Positions 49,015 through 59,657 of a DNA stretch of 64,000 nucleotides are shown here, one piece after another. The stretch's first letter is position 1; the number at the start of each line of letters is the position of its first letter. The position numbers and the translations under genes were made by a program. Under the pieces are notes generated by a model. The model made no database searches. It saw only the letters and a program-made list of their open reading frames with translations, and was not told where the DNA came from. The DNA comes from Isoetes taiwanensis (lineage: Eukaryota > Streptophyta > Lycopodiopsida > Isoetales > Isoetaceae), in contig JAJEKV010000031.1 of the NCBI GenBank assembly GCA_021234155.1, positions 985,614 to 1,049,613 of the forward strand. Direction: 5' to 3'.

Positions 49015-49584
49015 CTAAGACTCGATTATGTACAAAAGTGTGAGGAGGATGAGAGGATCTAGGATGTCATCATATTCATTTATGCCATCCTCATCACCTT
49101 CACTTCTTTCACTGTCACTAGAGGAAGTGCTTGAGTTATCTTCCTCATCACTATCAATAGATGGTGTAGCATTGCCACCACCTTGTTCATCCTCTTCTTC
49201 GTAATTACAAGCTTTTTTAAGCAAATTGATAGTCCTCTGGCGTAGACGATTGTCAGATTTCAATTTAAAATCATAGCACAATATAGTCACGTCATTAAGG
49301 ATCAGCTCATCCCTACAACCCACCTTCTTGGACTTTCTTCCTTTTCCTTGGCTTCTCATTTCTAACTCATATCTACCTTCAAAAGCATTTTCTGAGCGAG
49401 TTGCAAGCCAATGAATCTTGAGTTTAGTGACTAAGCCTTCCTCCTTGACTGTGTCAAGCACTTTTGCTATCCAGAAAGGTCGACCTTTGTCATCCTCCTC
49501 AGTTGGAAGAGCAATTAGCATACCCTTGGTAATTTCTGCGATGTTACATTGAGGCTCATTCCTGCGTCTTGGTCCGAGGTACAT
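49015..49584 (-). CDS. Small acidic protein with BAH/chromo-like module, divergent from the large transposase-like ORF
   Basis: 189 codons, uninterrupted. Codons 1-100 read like a compact beta-domain of the BAH/Tudor/chromo type: KGMLIALPTEEDDKGRPFWI, AKVLDTVKEEGL, LKIHWLA. A basic strip follows (GKGRKSKK), and then a Glu/Asp/Ser tail from about 128 (DSDEEDNSSTSSSDSERSE). In Element 1 a module of the same kind is fused to the transposase C-terminus, so here it may be the same function encoded separately. The start sits 522 bp from the ATG at 50107, head to head, implying a shared promoter. The start codon could instead be inside a longer spliced gene. Confidence 0.6.
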   Translation of the reverse strand: MYLGPRRRNEPQCNIAEITKGMLIALPTEEDDKGRPFWIAKVLDTVKEEGLVTKLKIHWLATRSENAFEGRYELEMRSQGKGRKSKKVGCRDELILNDVTILCYDFKLKSDNRLRQRTINLLKKACNYEEEDEQGGGNATPSIDSDEEDNSSTSSSDSERSEGDEDGINEYDDILDPLILLTLLYIIES

Positions 49585-50052
49585 GACTCAATCATTAGAG
49601 TTTATTTGGGATGTCAACTCATCCCCCTAAGAAAAATGAAATTATTTTCATAATTATAAATTTTATATTACATATATTACAACCACCGTCAACAACCTCC
49701 CTCAACAACCTCCCCCATTTTTTGGTAATTAATTCCATTGCCTTTTTTCCCTCAACCAACAAACATTCAAAATTTCATATTTTCGATAACCAACTAGTTT
49801 TCCTATTATGAGGTAACGTGGCTCCATTTTTTCGGAAACCCCAACATCCAAATGATACACCGTGTCTCAGGAACTAAGATTCCGGAACTAAGATTCCGCC
49901 TGTCCGTCCTCTATATTTTCCTATCTTCCGACCAAGCCTTTGGATTGAAGACCACGTCATCAATCCTCTTTGAATTTTTCAAATATAGACTGAATAATTG
50001 GCGCCAATGAAATTCCCGGGCCGGGTTCTGCACACAAATTTGAAGGACGAAT

Positions 50053-52677
50053 TTGCAGGTATGTTCTTATTTTATCTCTGAGATCTATAATTACTTTTAT
50101 AAGAAGATGACAACAGAGATCAGAATTGTCTTGCCTGAAGCATATGCAGTTACTTGGAACAAGAAACGTGGAGGTTTTAAGGTTCGAGTGGATGAAGCTT
50201 TACTGAGGTCAAGAGGAGCTAAGAATGCAGATTTGTGGACACATGGTGAGATTTATCCTAGGGATCCAATTACCGGTAATCTCCCAGACTTTAATTCTGT
50301 TACTAGTTTAGTCAAGTTCGTCTGTGAAGGAAAAAATGGCTTATTAGGATACTGTGAGAACATGAAGAAATATATCGATCAGCTTTGTTGCATAATTGGA
50401 GCTTATAGAGGTGAAATTGAGCTTATGAAATGTGAAAGAAAGCAATCATCAATTGATAAGGCTTTATTGGTAAAAGAATTAGAATGCATGAAGAAAACCG
50501 TAGTCCAAATGCAAAGTGAAGATATGTTAAAAAATTTCGTCATTAAGCAAGCAGAGAAGGAGAGATGTCATGTCGAGAATGCTTTGATGCGGGCAGAGTC
50601 CTCGGTGAAAATTCTAGAAGCTCGTTTGAAGAGATTTAAGAAGACTGCAATGGGAATGCGTGAGCGGAAAAAAAATTTGAAACCCATACATGCATTAGCA
50701 CCAAAAGGGGGAGCAGCAAGAAGGAGAGTTTATGCAATTAATCAAGCTTTGAACACCAAAAAAAAGAAAGGAGTTGTGAGGAAAAATATGGGAAATTTTC
50801 TTCTTAACATGGCTTCACGAGATGAGATTCTTGCTTTATTAAATGAGCCATGCAACATAGCATTGAAGAGAGATGTGTTAGACATGGTAATAAAGGAAAT
50901 ATATTCAAATATGGATGCACGTGAAGTTCAAACCACTTGTGACACTATTGGATTAAGCAGGCAAGGATATAGAAGTCTATTCAAGCCGTTTCAAGCCGCA
51001 TTGAAATCTTTAGGCACTAAGAAGGTTATTATTCCGCGTCCATACACAATTGAGAATATCAGAAAAGAAAGGAACATGAAAGTTGAGGAGGTTCTTGGAG
51101 GTATGCATTCAATTCAATGTGGAGTTTCATGCATTTCAAATAGAGATAGCGCTGAATGTGATGTGATTGGTCTTAATGAGAAAAATAACATTTGGTTTGA
51201 TTTAGAAACTGTTTTAAAACTCATGGTCGTATTTTACAATTTGCAATCTCATGAGATGGAACAATTGGATGTATGCATTAAGCTCGATGAGATGGAGCTT
51301 ACAAGTAAGGCAAAGTATGAAAGAGTCTCTTTAGTTCTTATGAACTATGCCATGGGACCAGAATATGAAGCACAACTATGTCTGCCCAAGAAAAAAAGAG
51401 ATCCCGAGTTTTTTTCAGTTCAATCTGAGGAACATACCTGGTGGCTTGGTATGTTCCAAGTTCAGAAGGAGAATTTTTCAGTTTTGAAGTGGGTGTTTGA
51501 CCAAACGGATATCCCAAGGATTATTAGTGTGTTTGAAGCTGGTGAATTATTGCAGGTGGATGGTATAGGTTCATTTAAGGTGAGATTCCATTTGGCTTCA
51601 GATTTAAAAACAGAGAAAGCTATGTATAATGTAGCTAATACAGGCGCTCAAACTTGCAGTAATTGTATTTATTGCATGTATAAATTAAAAGAAAAAAAAG
51701 GAAGAAAGTGTTCTAGTACTATGTCTTGCAAGCAGGATGCACCTCCGGATAGACACTTGAAGGACAAAAACTTTGAGCCGATTTTGCCAATTCCACTAGA
51801 AAGAGTTCATTTTTGTACGTTACATGCAATGGTTAGAATAGTGGAGAAAATGATACATCATAGTTGTATGTTTGTATGGAACTTTAAAAGCGAGAAGGAT
51901 AGGAAAGAAGGGATTGCAAGGATAGAGAAAGTGCTATCAGAAGCTGGGCTTCATGGAGGTAACGTAAAGCTGGAAAAGGACTTGAAGAAATCAGCAAAAA
52001 GCTCTGTTCCATGCAAGGTGTCATTGGGAGGTGATAAGGCCAGACACTTCTTGGAAAATGTAGATTCAAAGCGAAAGGGGACATTTGACTTTGGTAAGAG
52101 GCTAGTTGAGGCTGAGAGAGATAGAACAGATAGAGCGAATGCTACAGTAAGGAAACTAAATGCATGGAATGCATTTTCCAATCTAAATGTGTTATTGCAA
52201 AAACACACGTTCACCAATGCTGATAAGGAGAAATTCAAACACCTCGTCAACAAGTTTACTGATGCTTACATCAAGGCATGGGGCGAAAGTGAGGTCAGTC
52301 ACTATGTTCATATTTTGTATGCTCATGGACCTTGGTTTGCAAAGGAATATGGTAGTCTTGCTGTGTGGAATACTCAAGGCATGGAGAAGTCTCATAAACA
52401 AGCCAAACTAGCTTTTCATCGCGCCACACAGAGAGGAGGATCGTCACTTGCTTCAAAACCACTCAATCAACTTGGGACCTGGTTCTATAGAAGGCTGCTA
52501 GCAAGGCATGACAGAAATGTCAAAAGAAGAACAAGTCCACAATTAGATAAAGCACTGAGAGATGCTGTCCTCAAGCGCAAAAGGGAACTATGGGAAAAGT
52601 CCTCCGCTAAGGAAACACAAAGGCAGTGGAGAAGTAAGCGAGTGAGAATAGGAAAAACGTATGCCCTCGCATCTTGA
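50053..52677 (+). CDS. Intact large transposase-like protein (874 codons; likely start at 50107, 856 aa)
   Basis: A single exon with no stops. The first ATG gives MQVCSYFISEI, but the in-frame ATG at 50107 (MTTEIRIVLPEAYAV) has the more protein-like start. Numbered from 50053: coiled coil about 120-230; basic patch 195-250; IKLDEME with Asp412; FHLASDLKTEKAMY near 515; CSNCIYC at 535-541; ERVHFCTLHAMVRIVEK near 585; HYVHILYAHGPWF near 750; NTQGMEKSHKQAK with Glu778; basic C-terminus. The D-E-M box, a distal D-L-K, a Cys cluster and the late QGMEKSH box resemble transposase-like proteins known mainly from animals and algae; the DDE reading is inference. An ideal donor (AG then GTAAGT) follows the stop at 52681, so the 3' leader is probably spliced. 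Confidence 0.8.
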   Translation: MQVCSYFISEIYNYFYKKMTTEIRIVLPEAYAVTWNKKRGGFKVRVDEALLRSRGAKNADLWTHGEIYPRDPITGNLPDFNSVTSLVKFVCEGKNGLLGYCENMKKYIDQLCCIIGAYRGEIELMKCERKQSSIDKALLVKELECMKKTVVQMQSEDMLKNFVIKQAEKERCHVENALMRAESSVKILEARLKRFKKTAMGMRERKKNLKPIHALAPKGGAARRRVYAINQALNTKKKKGVVRKNMGNFLLNMASRDEILALLNEPCNIALKRDVLDMVIKEIYSNMDAREVQTTCDTIGLSRQGYRSLFKPFQAALKSLGTKKVIIPRPYTIENIRKERNMKVEEVLGGMHSIQCGVSCISNRDSAECDVIGLNEKNNIWFDLETVLKLMVVFYNLQSHEMEQLDVCIKLDEMELTSKAKYERVSLVLMNYAMGPEYEAQLCLPKKKRDPEFFSVQSEEHTWWLGMFQVQKENFSVLKWVFDQTDIPRIISVFEAGELLQVDGIGSFKVRFHLASDLKTEKAMYNVANTGAQTCSNCIYCMYKLKEKKGRKCSSTMSCKQDAPPDRHLKDKNFEPILPIPLERVHFCTLHAMVRIVEKMIHHSCMFVWNFKSEKDRKEGIARIEKVLSEAGLHGGNVKLEKDLKKSAKSSVPCKVSLGGDKARHFLENVDSKRKGTFDFGKRLVEAERDRTDRANATVRKLNAWNAFSNLNVLLQKHTFTNADKEKFKHLVNKFTDAYIKAWGESEVSHYVHILYAHGPWFAKEYGSLAVWNTQGMEKSHKQAKLAFHRATQRGGSSLASKPLNQLGTWFYRRLLARHDRNVKRRTSPQLDKALRDAVLKRKRELWEKSSAKETQRQWRSKRVRIGKTYALAS

Positions 52678-54716
52678 ATAGGTAAGTATCATTCATTTTA
52701 TTTGATTTTGTTTGATTACTTAACTTCGACTTTTCAGTTTATGGTATGCTCACCAATTGAGTTTATTGGATAGAATTAGTGAATATGTTTAGTCTGCTGC
52801 ATGCCATCATAACAATGCTTATGAGTTGCTAGGTCTCCTATTAATCTCGTTAACATGTACACATGTGGATTTGGTTGTCCGGATACTTAGGGCAAATGTT
52901 GTTTTACTGTGTAACAGGGTACAGCATAAATGATGTTTTCAGATACAATGGTCTGCTGCTTTTGGATTATTATGTTGAACCTATGGTCAAGACAACAAGT
53001 TGCAAAATACCTTGAAACGTCTGATACCAAGATGAAATTGGGAATATGTTATTCATGGCCTAAGAGGACTATCTGATCACATCCTTTTCTTCTTGATTCA
53101 CCTAATGAAACATCTACAATCATTGTCCCTGAGGCTGGGAATAAGGGTTTCTGTGTCATCTGCAGCAATTTTGGGCACTTGTATGGGGAAAACAAAGGCT
53201 GTTACGTTTAGACCAAGGTAAGTTTTTGCCACTTGAAAATGCCATTTTTATTTGGGACTAATATCTAGCGAGGCTTGGCATACTTCCTCATAGATTTGTG
53301 CTTGCAAATGCTTGCAATGCAGACCTTTGCTTCAAACAGCTCTTACCTATTGGGGAATGCTGTGATTTCCATTGGGCCGATGTGAGCAGGTATGCAAAGT
53401 TTTTTTACTTAAACTGCAGTGCGAATTCTAGTTGATCAATAGATTTAGGCTAACGAGTTTAAGAGTGAGATTTTTGATAAATTGTGGCCCAATTATATAA
53501 TTAGGTCTTCCTTGCAAGTTGCTTTGCACGGCTATTTCATGGAACAATTTTGAATGCCCTGCGATGCAGGGAATTGATAAAAACTTTAACCAATATTTGC
53601 AAGTTAACTGTGCGAGATGCATGAATGATATTTAGCATGTGCCCAACTTATTGAATACACAGAGAGGAGGCTCTTCACAAAGCTAAGGTGCACACAAAAG
53701 GTCTTTTTTTTGTTTATGCTGGAATATTGATTTGTAAATCATATTTGTCAATGACTGTTCTAGGCTATGACTGTTCGTCAAGTCAGCAATGACTGTTCTA
53801 GGCTATGTTGGCGTGCTGTTGTCGATGAAGATAACAAGGTCTCCGTGTAAATGCTGGAATATGTTAGGACTGAAGGAAGGAGTAAATTACATGAACATGC
53901 AAGGGTTCCCATATTTGGTCTGTACATGTGTATGGACATGTGTATGGTCTGCAGGTTCAACATGGTCTGCAGGTCAGGTCTGTGATGCATGGACAGTTAC
54001 AGGGTTATTGGTGCTGCTTCTACAATTTTGCCTGGGTAGTGCTCATAGGTTTGTGAAGTCCAGCATCCAATTTGGTGCATGCTGGAGAAGCAATTTTGTG
54101 CTTGTGAGTGCATCGCTATGAAGGTGGCTTAATGGGACAGCTGAAAAGATTTTTACAGCAACTGGACTCTTTCCAGTAATCGTCAATGAGTACCTTTCTG
54201 GCTTGGGCATCATGGTAACATTTCAACATTCATGGCAAAATCGCTTATTCAGAGTCTTTGCAGCTCATACTAGCTGCTAGCTATTCTCTGTCTCCATAAC
54301 AAAAGCTAATGGCAAATGCAGAAAGGACACCCCTTACCCGATCATAACTGATACTTGGATAATTTCTGTAAGAAGCGGCTGTATTCCATTGATTCCCTGT
54401 TATATTGCTGCAGAAAGATATAATGAATGCCACTTGTACCTCCTTTACGTACATGTTCATTTCTTGTCACATTGCTTCAAACTTTGAACTAAACTGGTCA
54501 TGTTATCATTGTGAGCTGTAAAAGAAGTCTAGCAGCCAAAAGTATTATAAAAAATGTCAAAAGTACATGTCACCGAAAATGCAGCATCCCCACTTATACT
54601 TGTATGGACAGGCCAAATGAAGTCCAGATAACTCGTTATAACCATCATTCTTATTGCACTGAAACATCCACAAGAACTGCATATTCGTTCTTATTGCACA
54701 TGAACTACAACTTCCA
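52678..54716. other. Probable 3' region of the transposase-like gene; no other gene
   Basis: It contains the probable 3'-UTR donor at 52681 and a direct repeat of about 37 bp (CAATGACTGTTCTAGGCTATG, split as two copies at about 53750-53808). No terminal inverted repeat could be paired, so the right end of the element is not located. Confidence 0.4.
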
Positions 54717-55356
54717 TTATCGTGAAGCACCAGTATATTCCAACAAATGTTGTTCCAAACAGCACATTTGTATTCTGTCCTTCACCAGGCTTATCTGAAT
54801 GTGAATGTGAGTTTCAAAGGCAACTAAACTAACACATGCCTTGAGGGCAGCAACATAAGCTGCAGCATCTGGCATAAAACCTTCATGCTGCATCCGAATA
54901 AACAATTGAAGAGCCAGCTCACTTTCCTGACTTTCTGCATACCCAAATATCATAGCAGTCCAGGAAACCAGATCATGCTGGGGCATTTTGTCAAAGACCC
55001 AACGTGCATGCTCCATGCGGTGCATAAGCATCCACCATTGCACTTGCCACAAAGATGTCCTCATTTTCACCCTTTGCAAGTTGAGAGTGAAGAGTTATGA
55101 CCGTTTCTAGAGATCTTAGATTTACAAGTTTGCCTTCAACTTGGCTGCCGTCTTCTTTCCTTGCACAACAAGCACATGCCTTAAATGCAGCAAGGTAAGT
55201 TCGAGAAACCGGTTTAAAGCCTTCTCTTTGCATGTGTACAAATAATTGAAGAGCATACTCACTTTCCTCACTCTCTGCATACCCAAATACCAAAGCATTC
55301 CAAGACACCAGATCATGTTTGGGCATCTTCCAAAACACCCGACAAGCATGTTCCAT
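54717..55356 (-). pseudogene. PPR protein fragment (PLS-type repeats), frameshifted
   Basis: Two repeats are visible. The first has EHACRVFWKMPKHDLVSWNA and GYAESEESEYALQLFVHM, then a DGSQVEGKLVNLRSLETV linker and NEDIFVASAMVDAYA. The second, in another frame, has MEHARWVFDKMPQHDLVSW and AESQESELALQLFIRMQ. The linker between repeats is a style I know from fern and lycophyte organelle RNA-processing PPR proteins. A frame break near 55020 and abrupt ends on both sides show a decayed piece; no start, E/DYW domain or transit peptide remains. Confidence 0.8.
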
Positions 55357-55560
55357 GTTGATAACTGATATCTGTCATAATGTAAGAATTACCAAACATG
55401 GCTAAAATATGTACCTAAACAAACATGCTGAACTATGTATCTACAAGAACTATAAAACAATGAATATACAATATGTTAGGATCTTAAGATGATTCTTTGG
55501 GAATTGAACCCAAATTATGCCAGAAGAACCTTTGTTTTATTTTTTTCCTTCTTAAGTACA

Positions 55561-56812
55561 TCAATTATTATGACAAATCCTCAGGATATGAGGAGGGATA
55601 CAATCCTCGCATCTGATTGTGTACTCCCTTCTATATCCTACCTTCTTGTCATCTACCAGGAAATAAAATTCAGAAACTCCAGTTAGAGACTCTAATAACC
55701 TTCTACATTCAACCAGTGTCCATACTTCTTCCACATTCAATATATGAATACAATCATTCTCCATATGCACTTTCAATTCAATTGAAGGAGCCCTAATGCA
55801 ATGTTCCTCCACTGCTTTCCAACACAATTGACCATTTTCTCGCTGCCTCTTTTTTCTTTGAACAAAGAAATTGCAGTACAAGGTCTGTTTTGGTAACCTA
55901 TACCTGAAATAAATTGTTTCATATTATGTATTTGAAAACCAGCAATCACAACAAAAAACCTCATGGTTACCTGAATGTGCAACTGCTCGAGTCAACCTCA
56001 CAAACAGTTGTTTGTCCACCTGTCTCATGGATCCGTTTTCTCCATTCTCCATGAAAAATCTGCTCGAGGGAGGTTTCACTAATACCTTGAAAGGTGTATG
56101 TCTGTGGTGCAACCTTTAACGTCTGTACATCCTTGAACAGGAATGCAAATATGCTTATTGGGACAAAGGCTTTTGCAGCAGCTCGAACCCCACCTCTTTC
56201 TGTCAGTAATTTTTGTACTTCTCTTGCTAATAAGCATCGAAAGGCCATAACAATATGCATATCACTAATGCCTGTAGAGATCTGAGCTAGTGTAGGTGAA
56301 TCTACCAATGTCAACTTACCCAGCTTGCCATCTGATTTCGTGTAATGGTATTTGTGGAACCAAACACCTTGATCCCTAAGAGTAGACAAGGAAATGTCAG
56401 AAAATAATAATTGCCCAATCGCATGATGATGGACCTCCAACACGCTTGTGATGCTCTGTGCTGGAACTTTATTCTTGAACTCAGAGGAACAAAGACAATT
56501 CAGTTCAAGCTTTGGAAATGTAGGACTCTTTGAAATATCCTCCTTCATCATATCTTGAGGTCCATACGCATGTGCAACAACAATCTCATCTACACTTTTA
56601 CGACCTTGACTAATCACAAATCCAAGAACACGCGCTTTCCAATGTGCAGTCAAATGATTGAGCTTTCGTTTTTTTACTGCATGGTCACCACGCTGTGCAG
56701 GCCTCATAGTCACCCAAGAACCCACTGAAATATTTAAATCGATCCATTCTCCATTCTCATCCTTTGCATTCCTAAGTGTAATTTGACTAATTTCAGATCG
56801 CTTAGAAGCCAT
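55561..56812 (-). CDS. Two-exon gene of unknown function, BAH-like N-terminus
   Basis: Exon 1 is 56812-55971 and exon 2 is 55903-55561; the intron is GT-AG (67 bp, ATTTCAG acceptor). They join in frame to 394 codons with no interruption. The N-terminus (LNISVGSWVTMRPAQRGDHA and HWKARVLGFV) looks like a BAH or Tudor-type module. The middle has EVHHHAIGQLLFSDISLS. The C-terminal third has LYCNFFVQRKKRQRENG and YTIRCEDCIPPHILRI, with paired Cys residues that could bind zinc. Donor-like sites at about 56890 and 57012 suggest 5'-UTR introns. I do not recognise the family. Being intact among transposon genes, it may belong to one of them. Confidence 0.6.
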
Positions 56813-59657
56813 TCTTATCTCTGCAAAACATCAATAATTATTCAATTATAAAACCACTGAACATAATACAATAGAGCCAAAAGAACTTACAGTTTCTCGT
56901 CAAGGACTGCCAACTCATAACCTCAAGAGAGCAATCTGCAAAATATTATGCAAATTCTCAATCATTCTATTTTAGATCAAAATAAAAATCTTACAAATCT
57001 CTATAATCTTACCTGAACCGAAGACACCCAGTGAACCAAGAATGCATGCAAGCTATTCTATCCAAAGAAACCTGCAAGAAAACCAAACGCCATTGCACTT
57101 CATTTTCCTGTGCAACTGCACATCCAAAATGCTTCCTCAGTTTATCCTACAGTAAACCTGCATTTTTTTGCAGCCAAGTAACCTTCTCCTGTTATTGCAA
57201 CACCTACAGCCCATGTACTCCTAGCAACTAAATCTAGCACAACATCAAGACATCATTGCTGTAGCAGACCCTAAAACTGACTTGAAACCTAGCATGAATA
57301 CATAAATGAATAGCTACCATATTCATGCATGAAAACTTCAAATTCGTCCTCAACAGCCATAGCATACGTGATTACAAGATTTGCTTGTGCATAAGAAAAT
57401 GGTCAACGTAATGTTAGGATACTGGGAGCAGGAAATGTCATCGGATGTTCTACAGTACAGAAAACGTACTTTGAAGTATTAGTTAGCATGGGTACATGGC
57501 AAAAAAAACCAGGTATCTGTGGGCACAAGCAGGATTATATGGAGATGGAGTGCATGAGGCATGTAATCTCGTGGATGTGCTCAATGGAGATGCCTGCAAG
57601 AGGAGCTACATTCCTGTTTTATATATGAGCCGTTTATCAGCATATATGCCACGTTGTGTGCCACTACAGGAATACCATATTCAAGCTTGATTCACCAGTT
57701 ATTGGTTTGCTGTCAAGGTATTCATTTGAAGCATGCCATACTTTGCTTGCATAGCGGCATAACATCCCTGCATTTTTGTTTTCCAAGGGAATTTATCTTG
57801 TTCCTGCAACATCTTAGGGCAAATCTGATCAAGTACAATTCTAATAGTAGACCAAATTGTTTGCCAAGGGTGTTTCTCAGAAGCTTACAATTGACTTTGA
57901 TGATGTGTACATGCGTTTTGCATGGATGTCTACAATCGGCTTCTAAAGCTGTTTCTTAAATGTGATTTAACTCACTTGCCTAGCTCTCCTGACTTTCCAG
58001 ATTTTCAGGCCCATTCTTTGGAAACCGTCATTTAAAATAACAGCAGGAAAAGTAGGCCAACAATGATTTAGACTGCAGAAGCTGAACACAATAATTGAAC
58101 TGTCATGATTGAGGATCCTTGTGAAGTAGAACAGAGAAAAGCCCTTAACATTGAAGACGAGCGGGGTTGCTCAAAAGATGAAATAGCAGAAGCAGAACGT
58201 AATGCAATATCACCCTATGCTAAAATTACCAATACTGGAGTGGATCCTGCTATTGCAGCACAAAGGGCCATAGTTGACTGGGACACTGCAGCTGAGATCT
58301 CTCCAGGCGAAGAAAGCAAAGATCTAAGCCAAATTTTACCACTTGTAGTGGTAAAGCTAATGCATTAGACAAGATTTAAGGATGTTTGTAATCCATACCA
58401 TTACAAATGATAACAAGCGTACTTTTCCTGTTATGCAAGGCTTCAGTCTGTGTTCGAAGGAGCTTGCTCCACGAAAGTGGGGAATCTGCTTAGCAACAGA
58501 CTCATAGACTTTATTCTTTGTGATGAATGGAATAACTTACAAAAATGCATTTGACCCATCATTTTTTGAAGTGTTAAGCATTGACAGATTCAAATCCAAC
58601 TCCAGTATCTATGTGTTCCTCATCTACACCTATTAGGATTTGTAAGACATTAACCTGATTGTTTTCGCCTCAAGTTCCAACATTTTGCCGTTGCTCCTTT
58701 GCAGAATTTCCTTGCCTTTTTCTAAAACCTTGCACTAGCCCAACGTGCAAAACTGAAATCTGTAATAATTATGCAGAAGTGTAATATACTATAGATAAGA
58801 AATACATAAATATATAGAGCACAACAGGAAAATGGAGGTAAAATTTTCATGCTTTCTTGATAAAGGAAAGATTAATTTTGCTTTTTCTAACAAGAAATTC
58901 ATAGCTAGCATACAAATCTGCACTGATGAAGCAAAATAGAAAAGTCCACCATAGAAATATGTAATGATGAAATACAATTAAAAAAAGTATAGGATGAATA
59001 CAACACCTTACCTTTGTTCTAGACTTGATGCTGCATTATATGGTAGATTAGCTTCCAGCAATTTCACTGAAACAAATGCAACAAATGTAAAGAATACTTA
59101 AGTGAAAAAAATTCACAAATAAAAGAGAAGACTGATTAAGTGTGACCTTCAAGATGTGAACTCCAAAGTATAAGAATTTAGGAAAGCTTCTCCACTGCAG
59201 CTACCTTCCTATAAATCAAAATCACAGAAGTCAGAGATACTCAGCAGCCGTAAAATGAATCAATAATGATGTTTAGTGGTCCCAGTACCGACCTTTGATA
59301 GGATGGCAACGGATTTAGAAATTTTGGGCTGAAAGCCAGAGAATTTTGGTTGCAAGCGATTCAAAAATTTTGCCGAGAGCCAGAAGTTCTCGGTTGTCTA
59401 GGGTTTTCGATTTGCTTTTTTCTTCCCTAGGTTTTTCGATAGCTTGCCTAAATTTTTCGCACTCAATTTGCAAAGTTTCAGGCGAGAACCTCTGAGAGGG
59501 GTTGCATTAATTTTTCAATTCATTTAATGCGGTGTTTGGTGCCATTAGTTGCATGAATATTAACTTCAAAAGATGCCATGTAATACTGGTATAAAATTAT
59601 AGCACCTCCTATACTATTGGCTGATTCTACATGCCCACGTGGAATTTCAAGGGTTTT
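56813..59657. other. No firm gene; presumed 5' leader of the preceding gene and intergenic DNA
   Basis: Minus-strand donor-like sites near 56890 and 57012 fit spliced leader exons. A plus-strand frame at 58105-58368 (MIEDPCEVEQRKAL and on) is acidic and protein-like, but isolated and matching nothing I know. The rest is AT-rich. Confidence 0.4.

Noticed and set aside
53140-53215. CCHC-like motif (CVICSNFGH...C)
   Set aside because: Spacing does not fit a standard knuckle and the frame is short with no context.
58105-58368. 87-codon acidic frame
   Set aside because: Protein-like composition but no family, no splice partners and no conserved context, so not called as a gene.
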